Assembly (NCBI GenBank): GCA_964564735.1
Contig: CAZMCH010000025.1
Coordinates: 1 to 45,771 of the forward strand
DNA from: CAZMCH01 sp964564735
GTDB lineage: Bacteria > Poribacteria > DTPJ01
DNA length: 45,771 nucleotides
Direction: 5' to 3'
The position numbers and the translations under genes are program-made. Shown here in pieces: positions 25,905 through 34,964 of this stretch; within the stretch, counting starts at the first letter, position 1, and each line of letters starts with the position of its first letter. The notes under the pieces were generated by a model. The model was given only the letters and a program-made list of their open reading frames with translations, was not told the DNA's origin and searched no databases.

Positions 25905-26783
25905 CTACCAAGTCAATTTATATTTTCTTCCACCGCCAAGATCAATAACACGAGTTTTCCCCACTGTATCTGATTTATCTTCCTTTTTTTGTCCAAATTT
26001 TTCAGGTTTTTCTTCTATATATTCCTTTATTTGTGATATGCCATCCTTGAGAAAATATGAATACAGAAAAACGTCAGCAGTATAGGCAATGCACTTTATC
26101 CCTTTATCGATCATCATTTTTGTCTCTTGTAATGTGATAGGAATAAATCCGGGAGCAACGTTATATTTTGCACATGTATTAATTATAGTATCAAGTGCTT
26201 TGAGAAACTTGGGATGATCATATTGTCCCGGAATTCCTAGTGATACAGTCATATCTGCCTGTCCGATCCACGCCACATCAATACCTTTAACAGACAGTAT
26301 CTGATTTACATTTTCAACTGACTTAGCAGTCTCGGTCTGAACAATTATAAGCGTTTCTTCATTAGCTTTTCTTGTTGCAACGCCAATATCTCCACCTTTA
26401 TAATTGTCGTGTGCTATTCCAAAAGCAGAACCTCGAACACCTAAGGGCGGGTATTTAATCGATTCTATGATCTTTTCCGTCTGTTCTTTAGTCTCTACTC
26501 TTGGAACCATAATCCCTTCTGCACCCGCATCAAGTGGGCGCGACATAAGGAAATATTCTGTATCAGAAGCCCTTACAATAGGTGTGATACCTGCGGATTT
26601 TGCAGATAATATCGCTTGACGCATTTGTTCGTGAGAAAAGCTTGTATGCTCCATATCAAAGATAGCGAAGTCGCATCCAGCGTTTGCGATCATGTGTCCA
26701 ATTCCGGGCGTAGCAAATTCAAGAACAAAATGCCCTAGAGCTATTTCACCACGCTTTAGCTTTGCTTTTGTCTTATTCTCCAT
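25905..26783 (-). CDS. HpcH/HpaI-family aldolase
   Basis: 292 residues, class II pyruvate-dependent aldolase family that cleaves 2-keto-3-deoxy sugar acids or 4-hydroxy-2-oxo acids. Motifs: FAIFDMEHTSFSHEQMR near 38-54, the substrate loop PLDAGAEGIMVPRVETKEQ near 84-102, PPLGVRGSAFG near 112, IVQTETAKSVENV near 148 and WIGQADMTVSLG near 172. The last ~35 residues (after KPEKFGQKKED) are a charged extension. It starts three bases after the stop of the amidohydrolase gene, so the two are translationally coupled and probably act in one pathway. Confidence 0.9.
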   Translation of the reverse strand: MENKTKAKLKRGEIALGHFVLEFATPGIGHMIANAGCDFAIFDMEHTSFSHEQMRQAILSAKSAGITPIVRASDTEYFLMSRPLDAGAEGIMVPRVETKEQTEKIIESIKYPPLGVRGSAFGIAHDNYKGGDIGVATRKANEETLIIVQTETAKSVENVNQILSVKGIDVAWIGQADMTVSLGIPGQYDHPKFLKALDTIINTCAKYNVAPGFIPITLQETKMMIDKGIKCIAYTADVFLYSYFLKDGISQIKEYIEEKPEKFGQKKEDKSDTVGKTRVIDLGGGRKYKLTW

Positions 26784-26786
26784 AGA

Positions 26787-27530
26787 CTAAATCCTCTCAC
26801 TTAATTTAAAAATTCTCTTAGCGGTTTCACATAATACCTTATTATTATCTTCATCACTTAACTCAAGAAGGTCTATTTTTAGTTTCTCGATAGGATAATT
26901 AGAAATCCAATCAGAACCCATCATAACCCTGTCTGCACCGAATTTTTTAATCATATTACCAATCAATTGCCCACTACACCATGAAGGCTCAAAATATAGA
27001 TTATTGCATATCTCTGCTGAAATCATAGCATCTTGGGTATATATTATGAATCCAGCATGAGCCATAATTATAGGCAGATGAGGAAATTCACGCGCACGTG
27101 TAATCAGCCTTGTTGGGCTTGCAAAGGGAACTCCCATGCCTGTATGAACCATAAGCGGAATATCAAAAGCTGTTGCAGCTTCAAATGCTATACGACCATT
27201 TGGTGATAATGGATCAACCGCCATCTCCAAAGGATGAAGCTTTAAGCCAACAAAACCAAGTTCTTTTACGCATCTTTCAACTTCTCTAAAATACTCATCA
27301 CGGTCAATATGAGGTGAAAAAGCCATCATACCGAAAATACGCCCTTTATGTCGAACTGCCACTTCATATATATCATCATGATATTTTCGATAGTTATCTG
27401 GTCCTATTAAAGGCTGAACAATGCTAACATCAACGCCATATTTATCCATGCCATTGATTAATTCCTCTTCTGTAAATATATGATTGAATACACTTGAAAC
27501 GCCTATATGTGCATGAGTATTGATAATCAT
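26787..27530 (-). CDS. Amidohydrolase (metal-dependent hydrolase/lactonase family)
   Basis: 247 residues of the amidohydrolase-2 TIM-barrel family. Metal and catalytic ligands are in the usual order: H6 and H8 in THAHIG, H129 in MVHTGMG, H158 in MAHAG and D207 in MGSDW. KLHP (97-100) is also typical. Members include sugar lactonases, decarboxylases and hydrolases. Next to an HpcH/HpaI aldolase a lactonase- or dehydratase-like role in sugar-acid breakdown is plausible, though not shown. GGAG precedes the ATG. Confidence 0.87.
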   Translation of the reverse strand: MIINTHAHIGVSSVFNHIFTEEELINGMDKYGVDVSIVQPLIGPDNYRKYHDDIYEVAVRHKGRIFGMMAFSPHIDRDEYFREVERCVKELGFVGLKLHPLEMAVDPLSPNGRIAFEAATAFDIPLMVHTGMGVPFASPTRLITRAREFPHLPIIMAHAGFIIYTQDAMISAEICNNLYFEPSWCSGQLIGNMIKKFGADRVMMGSDWISNYPIEKLKIDLLELSDEDNNKVLCETAKRIFKLSERI

Positions 27531-27573
27531 TTTATTATATCTCCGCTATGTAGAATAGTGCTTATTATCAATT

Positions 27574-28155
27574 TTATTTCAGAATATCAACATTACCACT
27601 TTCCAAGTCGTAATATGCCCCTATAATCTCTAGTTTGCCAGTTTCAGCAAATTCAGATATTATAGGACTTTCCTCTTTTAGTTTTTCTAATACTATTTCT
27701 ATGTTTGCCATAACTGCATTTTCAATAATATCACCAGTCATATTTCTCGCTTTTTCAACTGCAGGAGCAATAAAATCAAGTAATTTCCCTATATTTCCTG
27801 TATGTTTATGATTGCTAACAGCAGAACTCACCGCACCACACTTACTATGTCCCAAAACTAAAAAAAGCGGAACGCCCAGATGCTCAACTGCATATTCCGC
27901 ACTTGCTAAAACTGTTGTATCAATAACATTTCCTGCTACTCTTATGACAAAAATATCACCTAGCCCTTGATCGAAAATTATTTCAGGTGGAACACGAGAA
28001 TCAGAACAACATAATATTATAGCAAATGGATTTTGACCTCTTGTAATTTCTTTTCTTCTTTCTAGTGTTTGATTTGGGTAAGTTGACTTTTGTGAAGTAT
28101 AACGATTGTTTCCATCAAGAAGTCTTTTTAATGCTTCTTGGCTCGATAAATTCAT
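27574..28155 (-). CDS. Beta-class carbonic anhydrase
   Basis: 193 residues from ATG 28155, preferred over an ATG 30 bases upstream because AAAGGGGAA lies 5-13 bases before it. Zinc ligands are C50 in CCSDSRVPPE, H103 and C106 in GHSKCGA, and the catalytic Asp-Arg pair is D52-R54. Cytoplasmic, it interconverts CO2 and bicarbonate. It is co-directional with the amidohydrolase gene (43-base gap) and could supply bicarbonate for carboxylases. Confidence 0.95.
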   Translation of the reverse strand: MNLSSQEALKRLLDGNNRYTSQKSTYPNQTLERRKEITRGQNPFAIILCCSDSRVPPEIIFDQGLGDIFVIRVAGNVIDTTVLASAEYAVEHLGVPLFLVLGHSKCGAVSSAVSNHKHTGNIGKLLDFIAPAVEKARNMTGDIIENAVMANIEIVLEKLKEESPIISEFAETGKLEIIGAYYDLESGNVDILK

Positions 28156-28330
28156 GTATTTCCCCTTTCTAAATATATCTATCATACTTTATTTGATATT
28201 ATAACACTATCGATATATCATATCAAGAAATGTTATTATACCTATTGGAGTTAGAAATGAGACTTATGCGAAGTGATAGATTAAAAATGGCAGGAATATC
28301 TGTCACTCTTATGCAGGAAAACAGATAGAA

Positions 28331-29320
28331 CTAAACATTATCAATCCCCGAAGCCCTCAAAATTGCATTATAAGCCCACATATCCCACTCAGGATCAACA
28401 CCGATTCCATGCAGATCGCCATAATTCTTGGCAATCAGAAATCCTTTGAATAGATTTACTAGCTTTTCTGATTCTGCTTCTATATATTCGCGATTTCCTG
28501 TAGGCATAACCTTCTGTATATCCACTGGCGACCAAAGAGCAACTTTATGCTTTTTCAATTTCTCTGCAAGCAACCGCATGTCATAAGCAGATGGCTGATC
28601 TAGCTGAAAACAATCTATACCAGCTTCAACGAGATCATCAATCAATTCGTAATTATAACCGCAGGAGTGCATCAGAACTTTCATTCCATATTCATGTGCA
28701 ACGGAAGTAAGCCTTATATAATGCGGTTTGAATATATCCCGCCACATTTTCGGACTCATCAATAATCTATCTTGCGTCCCCAAATCCTCGCAATAGAAAA
28801 TCCCTTCCGCACCACATTCACCGGCTTTATGTATTACTTTAACCAGAAGATCTGTAACCATCTTGTGCAATCTCTCTATTTCCTCACGATTCTCAATCAG
28901 GTCGGTAAAATATATCTCCATTTTTCGCAAATATCTGCTATCCGCAAATATCCAGCCGGGCATTGAAAACAACTTGAATTTATCACTAGGCTTTGAGAAA
29001 TATTCTTTTATATGCTCGTATCTCTTCGGATTATCATAATCGGGCAATTTGAGGTTATCAAGCTGTTTCCAGTCTTTAATCGCAGGCTCAAAAATTTCTC
29101 CACCTGAGCTTCTGCCGACTATGCGATACCATATATTTCCCCATTCGTCATCATGATATTCCATTTTGCCTTCTGTCCAGCGTTTGGGCTTGTATGTTTC
29201 AGATGCACCTAGTCCTGTGCCTATCATGTCATTGATACGGTTACCAGAGAATGTCAAGCCGGGACGTTCTGGATTGTTATGCTCAATGTTTGCTATTATT
29301 ATCTCACGAGGCGTCATCAT
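28331..29320 (-). CDS. Uroporphyrinogen decarboxylase (URO-D) family protein, second copy
   Basis: 329 residues, starting MMTPREIIIANIEHNNPERP. Unlike the copy at 760-1890, this one keeps the zinc-site motif MHSCGYNYELI (H218, C220), as in MtaA-type methyltransferases. Other family segments are GIFYCEDLGTQ near 173 and AGIDCFQLDQP near 232. HemE-specific N-terminal arginines are not evident, so it is probably not the tetrapyrrole enzyme. AAGGAG precedes the ATG. It sits between a PfkB kinase gene and a carbonic anhydrase gene; sugar-related function is only inferred from that position. Confidence 0.87.
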   Translation of the reverse strand: MMTPREIIIANIEHNNPERPGLTFSGNRINDMIGTGLGASETYKPKRWTEGKMEYHDDEWGNIWYRIVGRSSGGEIFEPAIKDWKQLDNLKLPDYDNPKRYEHIKEYFSKPSDKFKLFSMPGWIFADSRYLRKMEIYFTDLIENREEIERLHKMVTDLLVKVIHKAGECGAEGIFYCEDLGTQDRLLMSPKMWRDIFKPHYIRLTSVAHEYGMKVLMHSCGYNYELIDDLVEAGIDCFQLDQPSAYDMRLLAEKLKKHKVALWSPVDIQKVMPTGNREYIEAESEKLVNLFKGFLIAKNYGDLHGIGVDPEWDMWAYNAILRASGIDNV

Positions 29321-29416
29321 TATAGATTACTCCTTCTTTATAATTGCCAATTAAAGTTTTGTAATAATCTTTGATGCGAAAATAATCACAAAAAGTCCCC
29401 TTTATCAATGGGAAAT

Positions 29417-30358
29417 TTAGAGGGATTTTAAAGTAATTCCACGATCATTTAGAAATTTCATCACTTCATCAAAGGTCGGTATTCCAGAACGCCCACCCAA
29501 CTTAGTGCATTTGAGAGCAGAAACAGCAGACGAAAATAACGCTATCTCACGCAAATTCCAACCATGTAATAAACCGACAATATATGCCCCATGAAAGACA
29601 TCTCCTGCACCAGTGGTATCAACAACATTAACCTTGAATGCTGGTGTATGAAATTCCTCATCAGCAGTAACAGTATAGCATCCATCTTCGCCGAGGGTCT
29701 CAATAAATATGCTCGGTCCCATTTTTAACGCTTCTTTACCAGCCATTTTTAAGTCTGATATGCCGGTTAATCCTTTGGCAAAGCCCGATCCTGTTATCAA
29801 AATGTCAACATATTCAATAAGTTTGCGAGTTCCTTCGCCGACATGCCCATTTGTCTTTCCGCCATCAAAAGTAACAGTTTTCCCTGCTTCCTTCATCCAT
29901 TTTGCAGACTGAAGCGCACAATCATAATGAAAACCCTCCAAATGAAGATAATCCGCAGATGTTATATAATCTTTGTCAAGTTCCTCTATTTGTAAAGGCT
30001 TTCTGCTTATATTACCAACTCCGCAGAACATCCTCTCTCCTGTTTCAGCATGGACATGGACAATTATTATCTGATCATCCGCCCCTTCACGCCTGACGAG
30101 ATGTGAAAGGTCTATGCCGACATCAACCATTGAGCTAAGCTTTAGTTCTGCGGATTTATCCGTTCCCGCTGTGCCGATAAAACCTACATTAGCACCCAAT
30201 TTTGCAGAGGCAACCATTGCAGTTCCAACGGGGCCGCCCCCATCAAAGCGAAATTCCTCAATTCGTGTTCCACATTCCCAAGTCGGCATATCTTTTAGGC
30301 GTAACAACACATCAAGTGTTGCCATACCCAAACCGACAATTTGCAGACCATCTGCCAT
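29417..30358 (-). CDS. PfkB-family carbohydrate kinase
   Basis: 313 residues, ribokinase-like fold. The N-terminal Gly motif is DGGGPVGTA (39-47). The catalytic signature is VDTTGAGDVFHGAY (246-259), with base D253. Cytoplasmic, it phosphorylates a sugar or sugar acid with ATP. It lies 117 bases downstream of the fucose-isomerase-like gene on the same strand, so it may phosphorylate the ketose made by that enzyme; a 2-keto-3-deoxy acid is the alternative, given the nearby aldolase. The ATG lies 8-12 bases after an AAGGAG site. Confidence 0.9.
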   Translation of the reverse strand: MADGLQIVGLGMATLDVLLRLKDMPTWECGTRIEEFRFDGGGPVGTAMVASAKLGANVGFIGTAGTDKSAELKLSSMVDVGIDLSHLVRREGADDQIIIVHVHAETGERMFCGVGNISRKPLQIEELDKDYITSADYLHLEGFHYDCALQSAKWMKEAGKTVTFDGGKTNGHVGEGTRKLIEYVDILITGSGFAKGLTGISDLKMAGKEALKMGPSIFIETLGEDGCYTVTADEEFHTPAFKVNVVDTTGAGDVFHGAYIVGLLHGWNLREIALFSSAVSALKCTKLGGRSGIPTFDEVMKFLNDRGITLKSL

Positions 30359-30434
30359 ATTTCAATACTCCTTAGGACTTGTGACCAGATAGATTCCCTA
30401 TTTGTTGCTCTATAAACATACACCATACAAGCCA

Positions 30435-30470
30435 TTTTCCCCTCTTGGGAGGGGATTAAGGGGTGGGTCA
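30435..30470. repeat. Short palindromic intergenic repeat (CCCCTCTTGGGAGGGG)
   Basis: TTTTCCCCTCTTGGGAGGGG followed by ATTAAGGGGTGGGTCA. CCCCTC/GAGGGG form an inverted repeat with a TTGG centre. This is a familiar short dispersed element of many bacterial genomes. It sits between the isomerase-like and kinase genes and is far more G+C-rich than its surroundings. Only one copy was seen here. Confidence 0.6.
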
Positions 30471-30475
30471 AAAAC

Positions 30476-31927
30476 TTAATCTACAACAATTGGTTTAATA
30501 CCCAAAAACTTACATGCCTTAAGCAGTGCTTTTGTCTGATCGCCATGTATCATACTTGCATGGTGTATGAATCCTTCCTCAACGAGTGTGCGATATAGCT
30601 TTTCGTGGTCATTAACAGCGACCCAAGCCCATGTCCCTGCAAGTGTTTCATCTGAAGGTATGATCTCGCCTGTAGAAATAAGCATTTTCCATTCGTTGTC
30701 ATATTCCGCAAGCCTGCAAAGCGTAACGTTTCCGGGCATTATTTGAAATTGTGCTAATCCAGCGGAAGCGTCATCTTCCTCAATACATAATTCCCCTTTC
30801 ATATCTCTTCTTGATCGCAACGCTGTTTGGCTTCTATCTTTTGCCAGACAAACAGGAGCATTTCCACAATGCCACGCTAAAAGCCAATAGTGATTATCTC
30901 TATGTTGAATCGTCCAATCAATAAAATGTGGCACTGTTTCGCCTAATCCCGCATGATAATTTATCATCATTGTTAGCGCACCGATTATATCAGTTTCACA
31001 TGCTGTAACCATTCCTCTACCAGTCAATCTCCCATATAAAGCACAAACAGAAACGCCCATTGTTCTTTGTATCGTAGGCCAACACTGGACAGCCAGAGCA
31101 GACAGATTGTTTCTATTCCAGAAATCTATCAAGGCAAGTTCCAACTTGGCAGAATTGAGTATATGTTTATTGCTGACAGTGATCTCAGCATAGGCATTTT
31201 TTATTTCTTCGATCATCTCTTTGACTTTCGTGTCATCGTCAGCATATCTTTTGGCATTATCAACAATATCGCTGAGATTAGTATAAATTACATTTTGTCC
31301 GAAAGACTTTATCATTGCCACTTCATCATAACCAACAGTCTCAAAAGTAGGTGGACGGACTCCAACCTGTCCGATTCTTGCATTTTTCATGCTTTTTACA
31401 ACAGCGACAGCCCTTATAAAATCCTGCACCTCATCTTTTAATTCAGGTTCATGCGGAAAGAATAGCCCTGCATAATGAAAAGCTATCTTTCTACGATAAA
31501 GCCCTGATGCCATAGATAGATTGCCACAATATGAATCTGAAACTCGACTCATTCCGCTATCGTCCATTCCGGGTGGTTCTTTTGTTGCATATAGTAAGAC
31601 AGGCACTTTTAGCTTTTCAGCAATTTTACAAGCTGAACGTTCATCACCAAAATCAAGCGGACACAAAATAAGCCCGTCAATCTTCTCTCTCATAAAATAT
31701 TCTGCAACCGCTTCTGCTTCATCAAGATTGTTGACCGTCCCATTTGGCGTATATCCATTTATTGCATCAAGGCTTTTACCATCAGGAGAAGGCTGTGGAA
31801 CAACGACCTCCATACCTTTAACCTCTGCGAACGCCCTTAAACTATCATCTCGCATCTTTTGACACCAAGGCGTGCATCGAAAGCGATATGATGGAACAAA
31901 ACCTATTTTAACTTTTATATCATTCAT
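30476..31927 (-). CDS. L-fucose/L-arabinose isomerase-fold protein
   Basis: 483 residues. Segments typical of fucose-isomerase-like proteins appear in order: VKIGFVPSYRFRC at the N-terminus, DGLILCPLDFGDE near 85-97, RPPTFETVGYDE near 191, ALAVQCWPTIQ near 277, MVTACETDIIGALTMM near 307 and WLLAWHCGNAP near 352. The Glu in ACETD and the His in HCGN are likely metal ligands. The reaction is aldose-ketose isomerisation, or a related hydrolase activity; the exact sugar is unknown. An AGGAGAAAG site lies before the ATG. With the PfkB kinase it would make a two-step isomerase-kinase route. Confidence 0.85.
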   Translation of the reverse strand: MNDIKVKIGFVPSYRFRCTPWCQKMRDDSLRAFAEVKGMEVVVPQPSPDGKSLDAINGYTPNGTVNNLDEAEAVAEYFMREKIDGLILCPLDFGDERSACKIAEKLKVPVLLYATKEPPGMDDSGMSRVSDSYCGNLSMASGLYRRKIAFHYAGLFFPHEPELKDEVQDFIRAVAVVKSMKNARIGQVGVRPPTFETVGYDEVAMIKSFGQNVIYTNLSDIVDNAKRYADDDTKVKEMIEEIKNAYAEITVSNKHILNSAKLELALIDFWNRNNLSALAVQCWPTIQRTMGVSVCALYGRLTGRGMVTACETDIIGALTMMINYHAGLGETVPHFIDWTIQHRDNHYWLLAWHCGNAPVCLAKDRSQTALRSRRDMKGELCIEEDDASAGLAQFQIMPGNVTLCRLAEYDNEWKMLISTGEIIPSDETLAGTWAWVAVNDHEKLYRTLVEEGFIHHASMIHGDQTKALLKACKFLGIKPIVVD

Positions 31928-32358
31928 TTCTTTCTCCTAGTCCTATTGGTTGACCAGATTAATTTTTAATGCTATGAGATGCTATTCTAATCCAATATTT
32001 ATCAAGTTTAAATCAAATGACTATATTAAAAATACTGGGATAAAGTCTAACGTCATTCCAGCATAAGCAAGAAGCCATTCTTTTATTAGATTTTTCTAGC
32101 TTCCATCTGTTAAAGCACAAACGTTTAAATGGCAAATCTGGGACATTTTCATTTTACCATAGTTTTCTAATCCTTATGATGATTGGATTTAAGGGATTTT
32201 CAGAATTATCGGTTAAAATTAATTATATATTTAAAGATTAGGAAATACCCGCCAAAGACAAAATAAAAAACAAGCAAATTTAACAAAAGAATTTTTATAC
32301 ATATAAAAAGAACATGACTATTACAACCATATATCACATACTATATATCTTTCACCAA
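31928..32358. other. Intergenic stretch, 431 bases, no gene seen
   Basis: Very A/T-rich. A decayed GTCATTCC-type repeat fragment (GTCATTCCAGCATAAGCAAGAA) starts at about 32051. No clear promoter, terminator or RNA was recognised in the rest. It separates the sugar-catabolic genes from the membrane-protein gene. Confidence 0.5.
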
Positions 32359-32724
32359 TTATTCAAGCTTTATAATATCTTCATTGGACTGATCTTTTTT
32401 CTTGATACTATTAACATACTCCGCATATCTCTTACCGACAGCCTCTGATAATACCCAAAATGATATAACAAAAGATATAAGACCTAACATAAGGGTAATA
32501 ATTGATAGAATGTAATAAACATTCGCCTTAGTTAGAAAACGATCAAAAAGTATGGTATTAAAAATAAGTATTGAAAGCAGAAAAAAGAACCAACTACGTG
32601 CTGTTCGTGAAGATTCTAGCTCAAAGCCAAGAAGAGATTTATATTTTCTTCTGGAAAACAACACTGAAAATAATAAAAAAATCGGTCCTAAAAAACCTAT
32701 AATCCAACATATTACCCAGAACAT
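32359..32724 (-). CDS. Small membrane protein of unknown function
   Basis: 121 residues with three hydrophobic helices (about 3-23, 44-62 and 70-94) and a charged C-terminal tail (KKKDQSNEDIIKLE). No family is recognised. A GGGGGG site lies about 9 bases before the ATG. It begins 20 bases after the stop of the glycosidase-like gene and is likely co-transcribed with it. Confidence 0.7.
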   Translation of the reverse strand: MFWVICWIIGFLGPIFLLFSVLFSRRKYKSLLGFELESSRTARSWFFFLLSILIFNTILFDRFLTKANVYYILSIITLMLGLISFVISFWVLSEAVGKRYAEYVNSIKKKDQSNEDIIKLE

Positions 32725-32744
32725 ATTTGCAGTCCCCCCATGTT

Positions 32745-33983
32745 TTAATCATCTATTTTTCTCAGATGATTTAATACATCATATTCACTATCAGGAACAG
32801 GTATTCCAAGAAATCTGTTAATGGAACGCAATGCAAGCCAATATTCTCTTAAATCATTACCCGGATAATGCTCACGATAATAGCTTTGGCTAATAATCTG
32901 CCCAACGGGACCAAACCAATAACCATCGCTATCTTTTGGTGAACCAAGTCGGTGTGCCTGATCATATAGTTGAAATACATCACGAGTATATCGTTTGTCT
33001 GCTTTTTCTTTTGTGTCAACTGTTAACCATATTCCACCTAACAGGCGATATGGCATATTATATTTATCAAGTTCTTCTCTAACACTTTTGAAATTTGGAT
33101 CCCAGCCCCCTCTTTCAGGTTTTGAGCCATAGCTAGGTGCGCAGGCATAAGTTCCCTCTCTTAATATGAAGAATGGTGCTTCTTCTGTTGCTGTTCCTTT
33201 CATCATTGCTATATCATACCAAAAATGAGGATCCTCAGGAAGTTTACCAAAGACAAATTTTGGGTTAATTGTATGTGTTTCCTTTGCAAGTTTTCGATAT
33301 TGCTCAGTAAAGCGTTCTATCACCCAATCTATATATTCGCCTGTAAATGGTGCTTTTGGATACTTTGAGGGTTCTTCATTTTCACGAAGTTCTCTGCCTT
33401 TGAGATAACCATTTTGCACAAGCCATAAGGAATAATCTTTAATATCGATATTTACCTCTTTGATTCCTTTATAATCTAAAAAGTTCCGCCAACAATTCTC
33501 ACAAAAGCAGACACTTAGATTTGGATATAGCGCATATTGTTCAGAATCAACAAAAAAGCCTACGATATTAGGAAATTTCAGAGATTGCTTAGCTGTCTCC
33601 AAGACGGGACGACGGATTGTGCCTTCCCAAAATGGTTCAGAGAAAGGACATGCCGCAGTAGTAATTTGACCTTTTTCGTTAACTGCACTCCGACAACTTG
33701 GTATTGAGTGAGGTATCCCCCAAGCATATCCAAGACCGATTAATCTTATACCTTCTTTCTCTGCATGCTGAACCATAGAATCTGGCGAAGTTCCTCCTAC
33801 CAAAGCAGTCACGCCTGCTAATCTTAATAGCTTAAATCCATCGTTTGATTCATTTTCTACACTGAAACCACCATAAGCAATGGCTATCTTTGGATAGTCC
33901 CACCAATCCTTTTCTATATTCTGATCATCGACAAATGTATATAAACTGCATAATATTATTGATCCAGCTACTAAACATACCAT
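32745..33983 (-). CDS. Exported protein resembling a TIM-barrel glycosidase
   Basis: 412 residues. An N-terminal hydrophobic stretch (MVCLVAGSIILCSLYTF) may be a short signal peptide or anchor. The body has features of a (beta/alpha)8 glycosidase-like protein: GFFVDSEQYALYPNL near 143, directly followed by a CFCENCWRNFLDYKG cluster, like the Cys clusters after the catalytic strand in GH42-type enzymes. The acidic residues D146 and E148 are candidates for catalysis. The family is not securely recognised, so the activity is unproven. AAAGGAG precedes the ATG. Confidence 0.6.
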   Translation of the reverse strand: MVCLVAGSIILCSLYTFVDDQNIEKDWWDYPKIAIAYGGFSVENESNDGFKLLRLAGVTALVGGTSPDSMVQHAEKEGIRLIGLGYAWGIPHSIPSCRSAVNEKGQITTAACPFSEPFWEGTIRRPVLETAKQSLKFPNIVGFFVDSEQYALYPNLSVCFCENCWRNFLDYKGIKEVNIDIKDYSLWLVQNGYLKGRELRENEEPSKYPKAPFTGEYIDWVIERFTEQYRKLAKETHTINPKFVFGKLPEDPHFWYDIAMMKGTATEEAPFFILREGTYACAPSYGSKPERGGWDPNFKSVREELDKYNMPYRLLGGIWLTVDTKEKADKRYTRDVFQLYDQAHRLGSPKDSDGYWFGPVGQIISQSYYREHYPGNDLREYWLALRSINRFLGIPVPDSEYDVLNHLRKIDD

Positions 33984-34098
33984 TACAGACTCCTTTATTT
34001 AAGCACTTAAAATATCATAAAGCTCAATCATTAAATCAATAACCTTTGGGGCTAGTTTAAATCATGAGATTATGTAAAATTATGCTGATACGAGTTTT

Positions 34099-34593
34099 TC
34101 ACTCCGAAGTTAGTTCCTCATAACATGGATAACATAAGTATTCACCATTCAATATCTTTATTCTTGTTTCCATAGTGCTTTCACCGCATTTTGAACATTC
34201 CAGTGATCTACGGATACTTGCTCTTTTAGGCATTTTTTCTTTTGGTTCTGATATTTCAAAAATATCTTCACCATTTGCAGACAATAAATCAGTTATATTT
34301 ACATCTTTTTTCCTTGTTATTCTTATGCCTTTGCCTGTATTTCTGTTATAAAATGTATAAGCATGTTTGCCATAATCCCGAAAAAAGAGATTCCCTTTTC
34401 CAAAAGTGCATCCTGTTAAAACTTGTATGCCATCAACAGCACAAGAATCATTTTCTACAATGGCAACTAATTCCTCATCAGTCGATCTATCGATACCAAG
34501 TTTTTCCATAGCGAATTGAGCGACTTTATATCCCCATCTTAATCCGCCGCATTCATGTCCATGAAATTCAACTGCAGATTTCCATAAATCCAT
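34099..34593 (-). CDS. FmdE-like protein with C-terminal zinc finger
   Basis: 164 residues. The N-terminal FmdE signature FHGHECGGLRWGYKVA (10-25) contains H11, H13 and C15, likely metal ligands. CAVDGIQVLTGCTFGKGN (51-68) is the second conserved block. The C-terminus has a DksA/TraR-type four-cysteine finger, CSKCGES...CYPCYEE (about 134-158). FmdE proteins were named for a formylmethanofuran dehydrogenase operon, but stand-alone bacterial copies are of unknown function. An AGGAGG site precedes the ATG, and a weak promoter (TTGCAA-18-TATGTT, 34650-34621) lies upstream. Confidence 0.87.
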   Translation of the reverse strand: MDLWKSAVEFHGHECGGLRWGYKVAQFAMEKLGIDRSTDEELVAIVENDSCAVDGIQVLTGCTFGKGNLFFRDYGKHAYTFYNRNTGKGIRITRKKDVNITDLLSANGEDIFEISEPKEKMPKRASIRRSLECSKCGESTMETRIKILNGEYLCYPCYEELTSE

Positions 34594-34917
34594 GATTTTG
34601 CCTCCTATTCAAACTACAATAACATAAAAAGAAATTTAAATTTTTTGCAAAATGATTTGAATATTTATTTTGATATAGTGTTAAATTATGGAACAATGGT
34701 AAATGTCTTATATTTACTAATATTTATCTATACATGTAAAAATATGGAACACATAAACACCATGTATATAAGAAGATTCTGAAATATATTTACCCAAGTC
34801 CGTATAAAAAAGAGTATATTTCACTATGTTTCATATCTCATGTAAAGCCTTTATTTATAAGAGAAAATAGCGATTCTGTAATCAAATATTTGATAAAAAA
34901 AGGCTAACCAAATTTAC

Positions 34918-34934
34918 TTGGCATACAACTTGCT
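34918..34934 (+). promoter_or_regulatory. Sigma-54 (-24/-12) promoter facing a terminator hairpin
   Basis: TTGGCATACAACTTGCT has GG at 34920-34921 and GC at 34932-34933, exactly 12 bases apart, matching the TGGCAC-N5-TTGCW consensus with one mismatch (T for C). About 300 bases of gene-free A/T-rich DNA lie upstream, room for an enhancer. Transcription would start near 34945 and meet the hairpin at 34965. No obvious protein-coding gene lies downstream on the plus strand, so a short RNA is the simplest product. The rest of the 34594-35006 gap shows no gene. Confidence 0.6.
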
Positions 34935-34964
34935 CATATGAATAACTGCTACCCCTTGCCTTTA

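Noticed and set aside
28257..28328. Plus-strand 23-codon frame starting MRLMRSDRLKMAG with a GGAG site
   Set aside because: It lies in a sequence resembling a decayed GTCATTCCTGC-type intergenic repeat (GGCAGGAATATCTGTCACTC...), so the frame is probably repeat-derived rather than a gene.
32041..32110. Decayed GTCATTCC-type repeat as a mobile element
   Set aside because: Too degenerate to define ends or an inverted repeat; mentioned only as a possible fragment.
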